Positions 45,516-57,178 of a stretch of 64,000 bases of DNA are shown piece by piece (within the stretch, counting starts at the first letter, position 1; each line of letters starts with the position of its first letter). The stretch is from Adenophora triphylla var. japonica. Taxonomy: Eukaryota > Streptophyta > Magnoliopsida > Asterales > Campanulaceae. The notes beneath the pieces are model-generated. The model did no database searches. It had not been told where the DNA came from and worked only from the letters and a program-made list of their open reading frames with translations. Where the stretch lies: NCBI GenBank assembly GCA_022495995.1, contig JAFEMH010000748.1, positions 62,001-126,000 on the forward strand. The letters are read 5' to 3'. The position numbers were made by a program, and so were the translations under genes.

Positions 45516-47042
45516 TCATTCCGCGCCATCTGCGCTTGTCCCCTCGCCATTCTTTCCTTTCTTCCCTCGTCCCGGCGAGTCTTCTTTCGCTTCACGTGAA
45601 CCAACTCTGCGTCTCTCGGTCAGAGATCGGGGGTCCTCCCAGTAGAGTCAAACAATCCGGTAGCTCTCGGGGCTTCATTCGCCCGTGCTTCGGCTCGGAT
45701 CTCCTCCACTGCGAGTACGTAAAAGAGGACCTCTCCACTGTCGGTCGGTCAACTCTAGTCTCGTAGTCAAACAAAGTGTCTCCCGTCACATCGAAGGGTC
45801 GGACCGAGCTTCGGAACTCCTAAGGCAATAGCTACTACGGCAACGGGTCCCGAGAATCGCTACACGCACGCTCTCCCAGAGACCACTTGGGACTGCCCAA
45901 CACTGTTGCTCATACCGGGCCGGATGCGAGTCGTCAACACGACGCTCTCCAGGCGTCTAAGGAGTACCACGGGAGGGAAGCGGAATACTTCCATACCCTC
46001 GAGAAAATACAAAGAAGGCACTGGAAGATTGCCATACAAAGAGGAACTACCTCCGCGGTAGCAAGGTCATCCCGGCCCAACAAAGGCTCTGCTTCATCCC
46101 AAGCTGCCGGGAAACAAGCAACGGAATATAGAAGGAGGACCAAGACAAACCTGGAACTCCGACAACGTAGGACCCTTCCTGCAAGATCCTCCTGGTCTCA
46201 ATCCTCCGGTGCGGAACCCACCGGCGGATCGATGCGTACCAAGGCTGTGCCATCCATCTCTCCCGGGCGGATGATCCATATCCAACACAAGAGGTCGGCG
46301 AGCAAATGACCACGGGCTAAACGACGTCGGAGCCTCGGGCATGGCTGAAGTCTCTCTCGCAGCCACAAGGTGAGCAAAGCGGGGCTTCCCCTCTCATAAA
46401 ACGATCCCCGGTCGCCGGACGGTCGATACCATGAAGAGTCTCCCCCGGCACCAACGGGACAATATCCTCTCCGGCTCTGCGGTGCCCTACCACATCTAGC
46501 AAAGCGCCATCCACAAATGCCAAGGGAGGCCCGGCCCATGAAAAAGCGTCGCCATCACGCACAAGGCAAATACATCCCAAGAGACGTCACTCTCATCATC
46601 GGCCATGAACCGCTCAGGCGGCTCGAAATGTCGATATGACCCGAATCAAGGATCATGCCACTGCACTTCTTCCAACGAAGTACGAAGAAAGTGCGCAAGC
46701 TTCACGCTCACGGCGGCACCACCAATCAAAGGAAGCGAGATGGCCTCCACCTCCGGTCCTCCAATCAAAGCCGAAAATCCTCAAAAGTGGGCACCATTTC
46801 ATTGTAGGAGAAACGATACACGTGCCTCCTAACATCCCAGAACCGCGGCGGCCCGCAACAAATCCCAATCGGGAACCAACTCCTTAAAAGACCAAACCAG
46901 AGCAAAGACGAAACCTTACCTCGAAAGCCCGTCTACGATGCCTCATACGGCGCCGCATCCACGTTTTCAAGCTGCTCAGGAAGTGTGCTTGCCTCTCCTG
47001 CGAAAGCCTCGGCAAAATTCTAGGGACGTACGAAGAATCCAT
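45516..47042 (-). pseudogene. Antisense gene aORF2 of element B, PMD/DUF7745-like
   Basis: Start ATG at 47040-47042 (MDSSYVPRILPRLSQERQ) and stop at 45516-45518, with the same length and end as C's copy. It shows LDVVGHRRAGEDIVPLVPGE and FSPWSFARRPLVLDMD. Indels divide it into several frames. It lies antisense to gag-pol. Confidence 0.62.
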
Positions 47043-47161
47043 GGCAAAAATGGAGGTTCCTAGAGAAAATGGGGAAGAAAGCTCGAAAATGGTGCAAATG
47101 GGGAAATGAGGAAGAACCGGACACTTTGGAAAGCATTTATGTCCTTCCCAAAAGCAAGGTT

Positions 47162-47206
47162 GGTCCGTACGGACCTCTTTGCATGCTAAGTATGTCCGTA
47201 CGGACC
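47162..47206 (-). promoter_or_regulatory. Paired palindrome upstream of aORF2 (element B)
   Basis: GGTCCGTACGGACC at 47162-47175 and a one-mismatch copy at 47193-47206, 31 bp apart with GCATGC between. Confidence 0.68.
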
Positions 47207-47464
47207 TCCTTGCAAAGAACCCATTTCCCCGGCAAACGGTACAAAAGCCAGCTTGTCCTCGGCAAAACCTTGCTCCAAAGCGCCCAAACAACGGCCAAAG
47301 CCATTCCCAGCAAACAAACACTACCCACAAACACACTCTCGGCTCACGTGGCATGCACAAAATAAAAAATAATAATAGCAACAATTTCTAGGACAATTCC
47401 GGGAATCACAAAAATGACATTACATCTTAAAATAAAATCTTTGTTTGCCATGCAAATACATGTG

Positions 47465-47470
47465 TTTTAT
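47465..47470 (-). terminator. Polyadenylation signal downstream of aORF1 (B)
   Basis: AATAAA on the minus strand about 75 bp after the expected aORF1 stop. Confidence 0.5.
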
Positions 47471-47542
47471 TACGGTACCCATCAAATGTACGTTGCTAAA
47501 CAAAAAAAAGAGGGATATGAAAAGAGGGAAAGCAAATGAATA

Positions 47543-50500
47543 CTAATCGAGACTCCTCAGCATCATCATCCTCGCCAAGGTCCTCCAAAGAAAAGTCGGG
47601 CATCCCAGCGAACTCGCCCGTCACATCCTCGTTGTCAGAATACCGAGCACCTGCCTGAGGCTCCCACGAAAAGTACTCTGAAGGATCAAATCCGGCGAAA
47701 GGATCAAAGAAAGAAGGCTCTGAGGAACCCTCACCATGTGCGCCATGCGGAGGTATGAACTGATAAAAGGGCTGCTCCCTCGAAGGCCTGCGGCTCCGAA
47801 GACGTCCGGCATCCATGCATGCCGCCCCCTCAAAGGTCCCTCTGCTGCGGCTCCGGCTCGGCTCTAGGCGGAGGAACGTCTGAGAGTGCCTCGAAGGCAT
47901 AGGCTCGTACGCCGGCACGCGTCGCGAACCGGCAAGATATCTTGAAGCCATCTTCTTCGCAAACGACCTCGTCGCCACGTAACAGCGAGTCGGCATATCA
48001 TAGGCTCTCCCGGGACTGCACCAACAAGCGGCCAAGGAAACGCTCGGCAATACGGTTATACTCAACAACAAAAAGAAAAATACGAGAAAAGATGCCAAGA
48101 TGGAAAAGAGTCGGCACACTCACCGATCTATCGGGGTCCACTCTGTATGCGGCGGGAGCTGCTCCGGGCAGTACGAGACACCCTCCTCCTCGATCCGTCC
48201 CCCGGACATACGTGAAATCCGGTCCGGCATCGGAACCTGCAGGGGAGCTGCGGGCCGGCCTCTCTCTCCGCGCCGGTGCACTGCGGCGTCCTCGGCTTCC
48301 TCCTCACGAAGGCCCCGTACTCCTCTCCATACAAAATGAACTCCTCGGCGCCGACACCGCCAAGGTACCTCTCGAAATCGAGCACGTCCATGTCCGGGAA
48401 TCAAGCATCCCAAAGGGAGGGTCCCTCGGAGCACGGGAAGCACACCGGGGCCATCTTTGCCCGAGGAAGACCCGCTCTCCCGGATACATGACATCACAAG
48501 TCGAGCCCCGCGGCATCTTCGCCAGCGTTTGTCGCCTCGGGGAGCCCCCTCAAACTCATCCCCCTCATCACCAGAGCCCACGGGAACAAGACGAACCCCT
48601 CAGGGCTACCCCTCTCCAGGCGGCTCCTGCACATCCCGTAGGCGATGGTGAGCTTCCCCCTGCTTGGTCCTCCTCTTCCTCGCCGTACGAGCCCGGCCCG
48701 CATAGCGAGGTCGCGGCAGCGGCCCGGGATCTCTATCCCACGGGAAGCCTTTGGAAAACCTCATAAAACCACACTGTGACAAAAACGAGAAGGCTCGGTG
48801 CAAAGAAAACGGAGAAAAGACAAGTTGCTAAATCAAAAACGGCAATAAACTCATACCTCGGAGCAAAGTCAAAAAAGCCCGAATGCAGGCGCCGCGCCCA
48901 GCTAAAGCCGGTCCAAGGAGAAGTAGAGCTCGGCCAAGCTGCCTCGCCCCAAGCAATATCACGAGACCCTATCCGAGGTCAATCAAGCTCTCCAACGAGC
49001 AAAGGGAGCCGCGGTCGCGTGGTTCGAGAACAAAGTCTCGGACGGTGCATACCCAAAAAGGAGCGCGCCCAGCTGCTCCGCCGTCACTGGCCGGTACCCG
49101 GATGTAGGCCCCAATGCGGCCGTGATCTTCGGCTCCACGTCGCTATACTGACATGCCCGAGGCCCTGCGAGGACGAGGCTCAAAGCCCGGCGGCTCGGTC
49201 GGCACCACATCGGAGATCATATCCCTCCACCGCACCGGCCCTCCTTTGAAGGAAAGCCGGTGATCGCGGCAAAGTCGGTCGGCGTCACCGTCACCTCTCC
49301 CGGCTCGAGATGGAAGGTGTGGGTGGTATCCCACTCGAGAAAGGCCAAGGAAGACGCTCTTGTTCTTCCTCGTGTCGAAACTCCGGCCGGGGTTCTCGGC
49401 TTGAACACCCCCGGGCCGAAGCGTAGACCGGCCTCACGGGACTCGGCCTACCGTCCACGGAAATATCGGGCATCATTGCCCACGGCTCAACAACGGCCTC
49501 GAGCGATCCCGAGTCTTCATCCTCTTGGCCTTCCCGGCCATAAGCCCCGCATCCTGCAGGTAAACACAGCAAAGGTACGTCAATCACAGTACTTAATATA
49601 AAGGCACATATAACCCGTCACAAAACACGGCACACATTGCACATATTTTTCACATATAACCCGTCACAAAAACACGGCACATATTGCACATAATTTTCAC
49701 ATACATTATACATATAATTTTTCCCATGCGATCAGTCACAAAACACGGCACACATGTACACATTTTCTCAAAAGAGGATTAAACCCTACACGACACATTT
49801 TCAAAAAGTCCGTCCCAACACGGCAAAGGCACATGTAACCCGTCACAAAAACACGGCACATATTGCACATATTTTCCCCACAAAGTCCGTCACCCAAAAA
49901 CATGGCACACACGGCACGACACATATGCATAACACATTTTTCAAAAAAAAAAAAATCCGTCCCTACACGGCACACACTTTCAGACAAAACCCGTCACAAA
50001 ACACGGCACATGTCACATCTTTTCACAAAAATTATCACTACACGATAATTTTTCTCATAATGTACATACATAAATAGCATACGGTACAAAACACCAAAGC
50101 ATGCATTTCATTAGAGAGGCACTTTATTTTCACAAATAAAAGCTAATCTACACATTTCTGCACAAAATACACATACCCACAATTTTTACATGTCCATTTT
50201 TCAACAATTCATCGAGAATTTCGCGAAAGGCATAAAAAAATAACAAAAATCCAAAAATGCGAAAAACTAAAACCTAGTTCTAGCATTCAAAAATTGACGA
50301 GGGAATCAAAGCGGAGCAGATTTCTTACCTCCCAGACGTTCATAGAGCGACGATTGTGCACCTCCGGATTCGGATACAAGACATCCGGGTTCTTCGAAAG
50401 ATGGAACGAAGCAGAAATCCAATTTCTTTGGAGCTCCATCCGTTGCTCGACCACCTCTTGGCTGCGTTGACGACGACTCGCTTCGAGATCCTTCGGCCAT
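47543..50500 (-). pseudogene. Antisense gene aORF1 of element B, four exons, PMD-like
   Basis: Start ATG at 50498-50500. Exon 1 is 50329-50500 (donor GAG|GTAAGA), exon 2 48857-49553 (acceptor CCTGCAG), exon 3 about 48124-48748, exon 4 about 47543-48015. Exon 2 has THTFHLEPGEVTVTPTDFAA.TGFPSK, the PMD-like core; exon 3 has PPFGMLDS and FERYLGGVGAEEFILYGEE. Exon 4 has EPSFFDPFAGFDPSEYFSWE. A one-base insertion at the end shifts the frame past the usual TAG (47543-47545). The exon 1 frame is shifted by 4 extra bases. Confidence 0.72.
49610..50050 (-). repeat. Intron-1 repeats of aORF1 (element B)
   Basis: Degenerate units around CCCGTCACAAAACACGGCAC separated by CACATAT-type AT-rich spacers. 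Same repeat as in the D and C introns. Confidence 0.75.
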
Positions 50501-50653
50501 GGCAAGCAATTCAAGCAAAAATTGTTGATTTTGGTTAACAATGGAGGATTTTCTCTCTTTCTCTCTCTGGTTCACGCACGGAAGAAGAAGGAATGGGGAA
50601 GGGCTCGGCATTTAAACACAGTCAAAACACAGGAAGCTGTAAAAAACCAAAGT

Positions 50654-50699
50654 GGTCCGTACGGACCTCTTTGCAGACAGAGGTTGGTCCGTACGGACC
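50654..50699 (-). promoter_or_regulatory. Paired palindrome upstream of aORF1 (element B)
   Basis: Perfect GGTCCGTACGGACC at 50654-50667 and 50686-50699, 32 bp apart. A TTTAAA lies at about 50611 between them and the start codon. Confidence 0.7.
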
Positions 50700-50804
50700 T
50701 CTTTGCAAGGGGTGGCCAAATTACTTTCACTGCCCTTATAATCTTTGCCCCTGGCGTCCTAAGGCCTTTTCCAGCAAATCCAAGTGCAGAATGGTCCCTA
50801 ACCC

Positions 50805-51620
50805 TTCAATTCAATCCCCGGCCATCAGCGTAAGACCGGTCCTCGCCCACTTCAACGGCAATTCAACCACCGGCCATCAGCGTAAGACCGGTCCTCGCCC
50901 ACTTCAACGGCAATTCAATCCCCGGCCGTCAGCGTAAGACCGGTCCTCGCCCACTCAACGGCAATTCAAGAAGGAGCCAACACCTCCCAGCACGAATATC
51001 AAGGCGCAAGACGCCTCCAAAAAAAAAAAACGCTCCAGCGGCAATTCAAGAAAGGAGCCAGCACCTCCCGACATGAATATCCAAGGCACAAGACGCCTCC
51101 CAAGCGCTCAAGCGGCAATTCCAATCCGTGATCAGCGTAAGACCGGTCCTCGCCCAACGGCAATTCAAGAAGGAGCCAACACCTCCCGGCCGCGAATATC
51201 AAGGCACAAGACGCCTCCGGCAAACGCTCAACGACAACTCGGCCCTTGGCCTCAAAGAGGTCAGAGTCATCTTCCCAACGAGAAAAGGGCCCTACGGTCA
51301 CGCATCCCCGACAATTCAAGCACCGGCGGTCGATGTAAGACCGAATCTCGCCCACTTCAACGGCTGTGGCGCAAGCACCGGCCATCAAAGTAAGCCCGAG
51401 CTCCTCCCGACAAGTCGAAAGGGAAGTCATACAAGGCGCATATCCCAGCCACCGACCATCATCCTTGCCCACTCAACGGCAAAACAAGCACAAGAAGGAG
51501 CCGACACCTCCGAGTACAAGTCCCAGGCACGAAGCGCCTCCAAAATGCCAAATGGTGAAGCAATCACCGGCCGTCATCCTGCCCACTTCAACGGCACAAC
51601 GCAAGCAGGCGGTCATCGTA
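50805..51620. repeat. B minisatellite block R3
   Basis: Reverse complement of the C/D block: CCGGCCATCAGCGTAAGACC, GGTCCTCGCCCACTTCAACGG and CAATTCAA modules, with looser units after 50960. No gene is evident. Confidence 0.78.
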
Positions 51621-51649
51621 AGTCCAACCTTCTACTCGACATTGCAAAA

Positions 51650-52890
51650 ACACAAAGGCATCTACGCCTCTCGAAGCACAAGGTAGCCATGCCTCCACAA
51701 ATGCGGCTAGAAGACGATTCAAAGTCCTCGCGCATAACATCAAGCTGCGGCTAGAAGACGATTCAAAGTCTCTCGCGCATCAAGCTGCGGCTAGAAGACG
51801 ATTCAAAGTCCTCGCGCATTACAAGCTAACGGCTAGAAGACGATTCAAAGTCCTCGCGCATTACATCAAGCTGCGGCTAGAAAGACGATTCAAAGTCCTC
51901 GCGTCATTAAGCATCAAGCTGCGGCTAGAAGACGGATTCAAAGTCTCCAGTTCGCGCATTACATCAGCGCTGCGGCTATAGAAGATCGATTCAAAGTCCT
52001 CGCGGCATTACATCGGCTAACGGCTAGAAAGACGATTCAAAGTCCTCACGCATTACATCGGCCGCCGCCGGGAGAGCGATTCAAAGACCTCATTGGCACC
52101 AATGCACTAGAAGACGAAGATTTGAAAGTCCTCGCGCATTCACATCAAGCTGCGGCTAGAAGACGATTCAAAGTCCTCGCGCATTACATCAAGCTAACGG
52201 CTAGCAAGACGATTCAAAGTCTCTCGCGCACAGCATTACATCAGCCGCGCGGGAAGACAATTGAAACCTCCGAGCTCTGTGGCACCAGCTGCGGCTAGAA
52301 GACGATTCAAAGTCCTCGCGTATTACATTACAATCAGCAAGCTGAAGGCAGATTCAGTCCAAAGTCGCGCATTACATCAATCAAGCTGCGGCTAGAGAAG
52401 ACGATCTCAAAGTCTCAGCAAGCATTACATCAGCTATGCTAGAAGACGATTCAAAGTCTCGCGCATTACATCAGCGCGGCTAGAAGACGATTCAAAGTCC
52501 TCACGCATTACATCGGCCGCCGCCGAAGACGATTGCGAAGACCTCCGGCGTGGCACCAGCTGCGGCTAGAAGACGATTCAAAGTCTCGCGCATTACATCA
52601 GCTATCGGCTAGAAGACGATTCAAAGTCTCGCGCATTACATCAACCGCCGCCGACGCGATTCAAAGTCCTCAGTGGCACCAACCGCCGCCCGACGATTCA
52701 AAGTCCTGAACCGGCGTGGCATGACCGCCGCCGAAGACGATTCGATTGAAAGTCTCCCGGCGTGGCACCAACCGGGCCAGAAGATCGATCTCAAATTCCT
52801 CAGTGACACCAACCGCCGCCGGAAGACGATTCAAAGTCCTCCGGCGTGGCACCAACCGCCATCGAGAAGACGATTCAAGTCCTGCGGCTA
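51650..52890. repeat. B minisatellite block R2, irregular
   Basis: About 28 units with GAAGACGATTCAAAGTCCTC. Most carry the GCGCATTACATCAAGCTGCGG subtype, and the last ones (after about 52640) the GGCACCAACCGCCGCC subtype. Many units are scrambled or have odd insertions, more than in C or D. Confidence 0.8.
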
Positions 52891-52949
52891 TCCCACGACT
52901 GGACTTATCCTCACCCTAAGGCCTTAAACCACCCGATTAGGAAAATCGT

Positions 52950-53540
52950 GAAAAATTTTCCATCCCGGGACACCACCACGCGTCCTCACACATTGACCTC
53001 GGCGGTCACTTGACACTTCGGGGCACACACCACGCACTCACAAGTCGCGACTTCTACGAACTACGACCAGGCTTGATTCCTCGCCGGGGATACCGTGTAG
53101 GAATCCTATCCCACAGTTGGGGTCCATCCGGCTCGACCTATGCGGGCCACCCACCCGGGACACCACCACGTCCTTGCCGCGGCCTCGGCGGTCTGCGACG
53201 CCCGGGCACCACGCCGCCACCGACCTCGGCCACACGACACTCGTGGATCACTACCTTACGCCCGCATTCACAAAACACTCACCCCACACCCGATCCATTT
53301 ACCGTGCTTGATTCCCGCCAGTGATACGTTCTGACCGGGCTTGATTCCCGCCGAGGATACGTGAAAATCCTATCACGGGTCGGCTGCGACCTATGCGGTC
53401 ACGAAAAGGACACACCGCGTCCTCACCTCCACGGTCTGAAATTCACCGACCTATGCGGTCACACAAAGGACACCACCGCCCTCACCTCCACCTGGCCACT
53501 TCCTCTCCCCGCACGCGATCCAGACAGACCCTATTCCATC
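52950..53540. repeat. B minisatellite block R1
   Basis: GGACACCACCACGTCCT and GACCTCGGCGGTCAC-type modules with GATACGTAGGAATCC-like inserts. No gene is evident. Confidence 0.72.
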
Positions 53541-53654
53541 TGGCCACCCCACTTTCTCTGTAAGTGACAAGCCGAGGGGCTTCGTAAGTACTCACACGCG
53601 ATCCAGATTAGGACCCTTATCTTATCGGCGACCCCACTTCTTTCATAAGTGACG

Positions 53655-53668
53655 TCGTCGAGGGCCTA
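53655..53668 (+). promoter_or_regulatory. Polypurine tract of element B
   Basis: CGTCGAGGGCCTA precedes the LTR start and is a decayed form of CGTCGAGGGGCTTC. Confidence 0.5.
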
Positions 53669-55347
53669 TGGAGTGCAATCTTGGATCGCACCACTTTCAA
53701 ACACGGGAAGCACCGTGCGGGCTTCATCAACGCAGTCTCGCGAGCCCTCGACGACCCTCTCACTCAAACCCTCTAAACCCCTACCAAACCAAGTGAAGCC
53801 TTTCGGGGATAAAAAGGATCCCTCAAAACCTCTCTAAACCCCCGGCCGAGCCAAGGGGAGGAGCAACTGCAGGATAAAGGGATAAAGGACCTTTCGGGAA
53901 TTTTCAGAAATTGAAGTGGAAAAGCAATATTGGTCCGTACGGACCTCTTTGTTGTCATAATTACTGCGAGATCTCTTTAAAGTCCACAATATTCCCTCAA
54001 TCCTGGGAAAATGATTACTCCCACTGCCGAGTTGATGGAAATGCCGGACCTCTTTGCATGCAAGATGGTCGATACAGTAGTTGGTCCGTTAATTTTACCT
54101 CTTCGCATGCAAGATGGTCCGTACGGACCTTATTGCTCGGGGACACCATAATTGCAAATATTCCTCCATCATCACTGAATTCCCTCAAATCGAGGAAAAC
54201 CAAAAAATACCTTGGATTACCGAGGGGAGGTCGTACGAACCTCTCTCTTGCACCTAATACGGCACTCGGCATCATAAATAGAGGTTCCCCCTCCTCATTT
54301 ACACGCTCCTCCCGCTTCTCTCTTCCTCTCCTAGGCCGCTTCGGCTTCCCCTCTAAGTCCTTTCGAGGTCCCGCCATTCAGGCCCCTTTCGGACCTCTGC
54401 TTTCGAGGCCTTCCGAGCCCCCCCGTGGTGCTCCGAGCCTCCCGAGCGCTCCCGAGACGCTCCCGCGCCGCCCCTTGAGCCCTCACTGGTGCTCAAAGCC
54501 TCCCAGCGCTCAGGGAAACGCTCCTTATTTGCCCCACGAGGCACTCCGAGGCTCGACGTGGTACTCTCCGAGGCCTTGCAATTTTCAGAGCCTTGCACAG
54601 TCCCGCTCTTTCCGAGTCAAACGGTGTCCGGCTCTTTAGGAGCCAGGCCGACGATCCCAAACCACGCCGAAACTGCGGTGACTCCACGCCACCACAAGCG
54701 CACGCCGAACCTGCAGAGTGATCACGACGGTCAGCGCACGCCGGGCCTGCGCACGAACGCAGCCTACAACCTCAACTCACGCCCGAAACTCTGCTAATCC
54801 CGATGCACCGAGGAGCTACGCTATCAGACCTCAAACACTATTCCCCGGCGGAAGACAGACACGAACCAACATTGGTAAGGTTTCCTTCCTACACTATTTC
54901 AATACATTTCCATACATAGCATACAATGTAGATATCCGATACAGCATGCATTTTTAAAAGCACACGCACACACACATAACATTTAAAGGATATTAGGGGT
55001 ATCCGAAAGACTCGTTTAACGAGGCTACTCGGGTGAGCTCTAATATTCTAATATTCTCTTCCCGGGGAGTCATCTGACCTCCGAACTCAAAATCTCATCA
55101 CACAAAAACAGTTTAAAATTATCTTTAAACTGATGCCCTTTTTCAATGTTTTGGGCTTAATAAAAACGGCGTGGCGACTCTACAAAGCAAAACACAGCGA
55201 GACACCTCCAACACACAACGCTAAAACGGAATAAGCCAGATGCCGGGGCGCGATTGCGCTGCCTCTCGGATCCGGGCGACTTCCCGAACAGCGACGAATG
55301 CGAGACGCCGGGGGCTCCGCGCGCGAGCCGGATCCCGGGAAATTTCA
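53669..55347 (+). repeat. 3' LTR of element B
   Basis: Starts TGGAGTGCAATCTTGG (decayed TGTAAGTACCCCAATCTGG) and ends CCCGGGAAATTTCA. At 1679 bp it is about 270 bp longer than the 5' LTR because of local duplications (for example 53730-53860 and 54430-54580). TATA-like ATCATAAATAG near 54271. Copia RNase H follows directly. Confidence 0.88.
53932..54129. promoter_or_regulatory. Palindromes in U3 of B's 3' LTR
   Basis: Perfect GGTCCGTACGGACC at 53932-53945 and 54116-54129, with decayed copies near 54044, 54082 and 54226. Confidence 0.7.
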
Positions 55348-55589
55348 CTATTGCCCAAGCAAAAGAACCAAGGTCACATCAGCGATCCAAACACATTTTG
55401 AGACGCTTTCACCTCATACGAGAAATCTGTGAAAGGGAGGACGTCAAGATATGCAAGGTACCAACGGATGACAATATTTCGGACCCTCTCACCAAGCCTT
55501 TGCCACAAGCTAAACATGATGGTCATGTTAGGTCCATGGGTATAAGATACATGGTAGTGGTTGGGCCTAGTGCAGAGTGGGAGGCGTAG
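55348..55589 (+). pseudogene. pol: copia RNase H C-terminal part
   Basis: IAQAKEPRSHQRSKHI, RRFHLIREICEREDVKI, VPTDDNISDPLTKPLPQ and HVRSMGIRYM form the conserved end of a copia RNase H, closing with TAG at 55587-55589. The N-terminal two thirds are absent. Confidence 0.9.
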
Positions 55590-55590
55590 G

Positions 55591-57178
55591 TGTTAGTGCC
55601 CTAGGCCTATAGAGATAGACCTTTATATAATGTCATTGTTCATTTATATATGAGATTGTTTATTTGATTATTATATGTGTTTGCATGTTTAGTTATAATA
55701 ATCGTGTCCCTAGTACTTATGAAGCGCTAGTATGAAGTCTAATGGATAATCATGTGATGATTATATGCATGGAGATGCGCATTAGATTCATGGGTACTTG
55801 TTAGAGAACAAGGTCTTTTGGACTTGACCCATTATGAGATTTATGTCATGGTCATATGTCATAAATAAATCTCATATAGTCATATCATTGATATCCTTTG
55901 ACTGAGATTATCATCGTCTTCCACTCGATGAATATCATGTTTGATATAGTTTAACGTTGTCTTTAACCGGACAACAATAAGGGCTATTATTGGCATGATA
56001 TGATTCTTGTTGGGAAGAATGATAAGTCAAGATGGAAACTTGTCCCTCGTAAAGAGAGATGTTTGCTTGGCCACTCGTGAGTAAGATTGATGTAGTGCAT
56101 GGCCATGCCCGAATGAATTAATATGATTAATGTCATTCGATTAATCAATTTACTTGGTAACGAGAAAGCATTGAACAAAATGAGTTGACGTGGACCATGA
56201 CTCATGTTCAATATAACATCGTGTGACAATGGGATTGTGATATGTACTATGTAGGAAAAACGAACTTGATATTATATTATTTGGGTAGACATGATGGCTT
56301 GCTAGAGTCCGCTCATGTCTTATGAGGATCGATGTGATCGAACTCATTGCCAACATAATATAGTCCTATGGGGTCACACGCATCGAACGAATTGTCAAAA
56401 ATGAATTATGGATTTCTGGTGTGTTGGGCGACCGCCCAAGGTGCTATGGGCGACCGCCCATGTTATTTGGCCCAGGCATTGGAGGCGTCTAGATGGGCGA
56501 CCGCCCTTGTCATTATGGGCGACCGCCCATGTTGGTTTTCAAATAAGGGATTAAACCTCTGGACACATGAGCGACCACCCATGTCCTGATGAGCGACCGC
56601 CCATATGGGTTTTCGGAGGAAGGGATTAGGCGCTGGACACATGGGCGACCGCCCAGGTCCCTATGGGCGACCGCCCATGTACCCTAAACGCTGAAACCGC
56701 TTTTTCTCAAGGGTTTTTAATAGGGCATAGTATTTATAGAGTATAAATACTCTCCTTTAACAACCACTAGCAAAGAAGTTCCGATTTTGAGCCTTGAGAG
56801 AGACAAAATAGAGAGAATTTTTCAATTGTGAATTGAAAAACATCTCATCAATTCCATAATTCATCATAGATTGGAAAGGGTTTCGATCAAGGGATCTAGC
56901 AATCCTCCTAGAAAGAGTTCTAGGGTTCGTTCATCGCGTGGATACTCGTAGAGGATCTTCGCTTCTCAAGATCATTTGTTCGTGATTCAAGGATCGTATA
57001 TTGAAGACTTGCTAATTCTTCAATCTGGAGTTAGACTACGTATATCAACGACAAAGGCATTCAAGGTTGGTAACCCTAATTCATATTTCTTAATTACTCA
57101 TCTAGAACGGATTCTAGGGCTTTGGGTATTCGAGTTATTTGCATTATTCCGCTGCGCATGGACCCTCGAAACCCAACA
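55591..57178 (+). repeat. copia 3' LTR, 1588 bp
   Basis: TGTTAGTGCC at the left end and CCCAACA at the right end give short inverted termini. A TATA region (TATTTATAGAGTATAAATAC) is at about 56729. A hairpin repeat array lies just upstream of it. Confidence 0.88.
56426..56676. repeat. Paired GGGCGACCGCCC hairpin array in copia U3
   Basis: Eight copies at 56426, 56448, 56495, 56517, 56569, 56591, 56643 and 56665 (two or three with single changes). Members of each pair are 22 bp apart, and pairs recur every 69-74 bp. In context ACATGGGC-GACC-GCCCATGT can fold into an 8-bp stem with a GACC loop. The array ends about 50 bp before the TATA region. Confidence 0.85.

Larger units (their letters stand above)
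35866..55347 (+). mobile_element. Tat-lineage element B (19.5 kb), plus strand, RT-bearing
   Basis: 5' LTR 35866-37278, primer site, gag-like region, protease, RT, RNase H, second RNase H, integrase, A-rich spacer, two minus-strand genes, minisatellites, purine tract and 3' LTR 53669-55347. It is collinear with C and D but keeps the RT/RNase H segment of about 1.96 kb. The flanks do not show a matching 5-bp duplication (CCACT on the left, CTATT on the right), so one junction is probably rearranged. Confidence 0.9.
55348..57178 (+). mobile_element. Ty1/copia fragment (copia-R): RNase H end plus 3' LTR
   Basis: The left end is an abrupt cut inside RNase H at the end of B's LTR. The coding end, a short purine stretch (GAGTGGGAGG) and a full LTR follow. 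The LTR right end joins a piece of a different LTR (57179-57677), into which this copia element presumably inserted. Confidence 0.88.
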
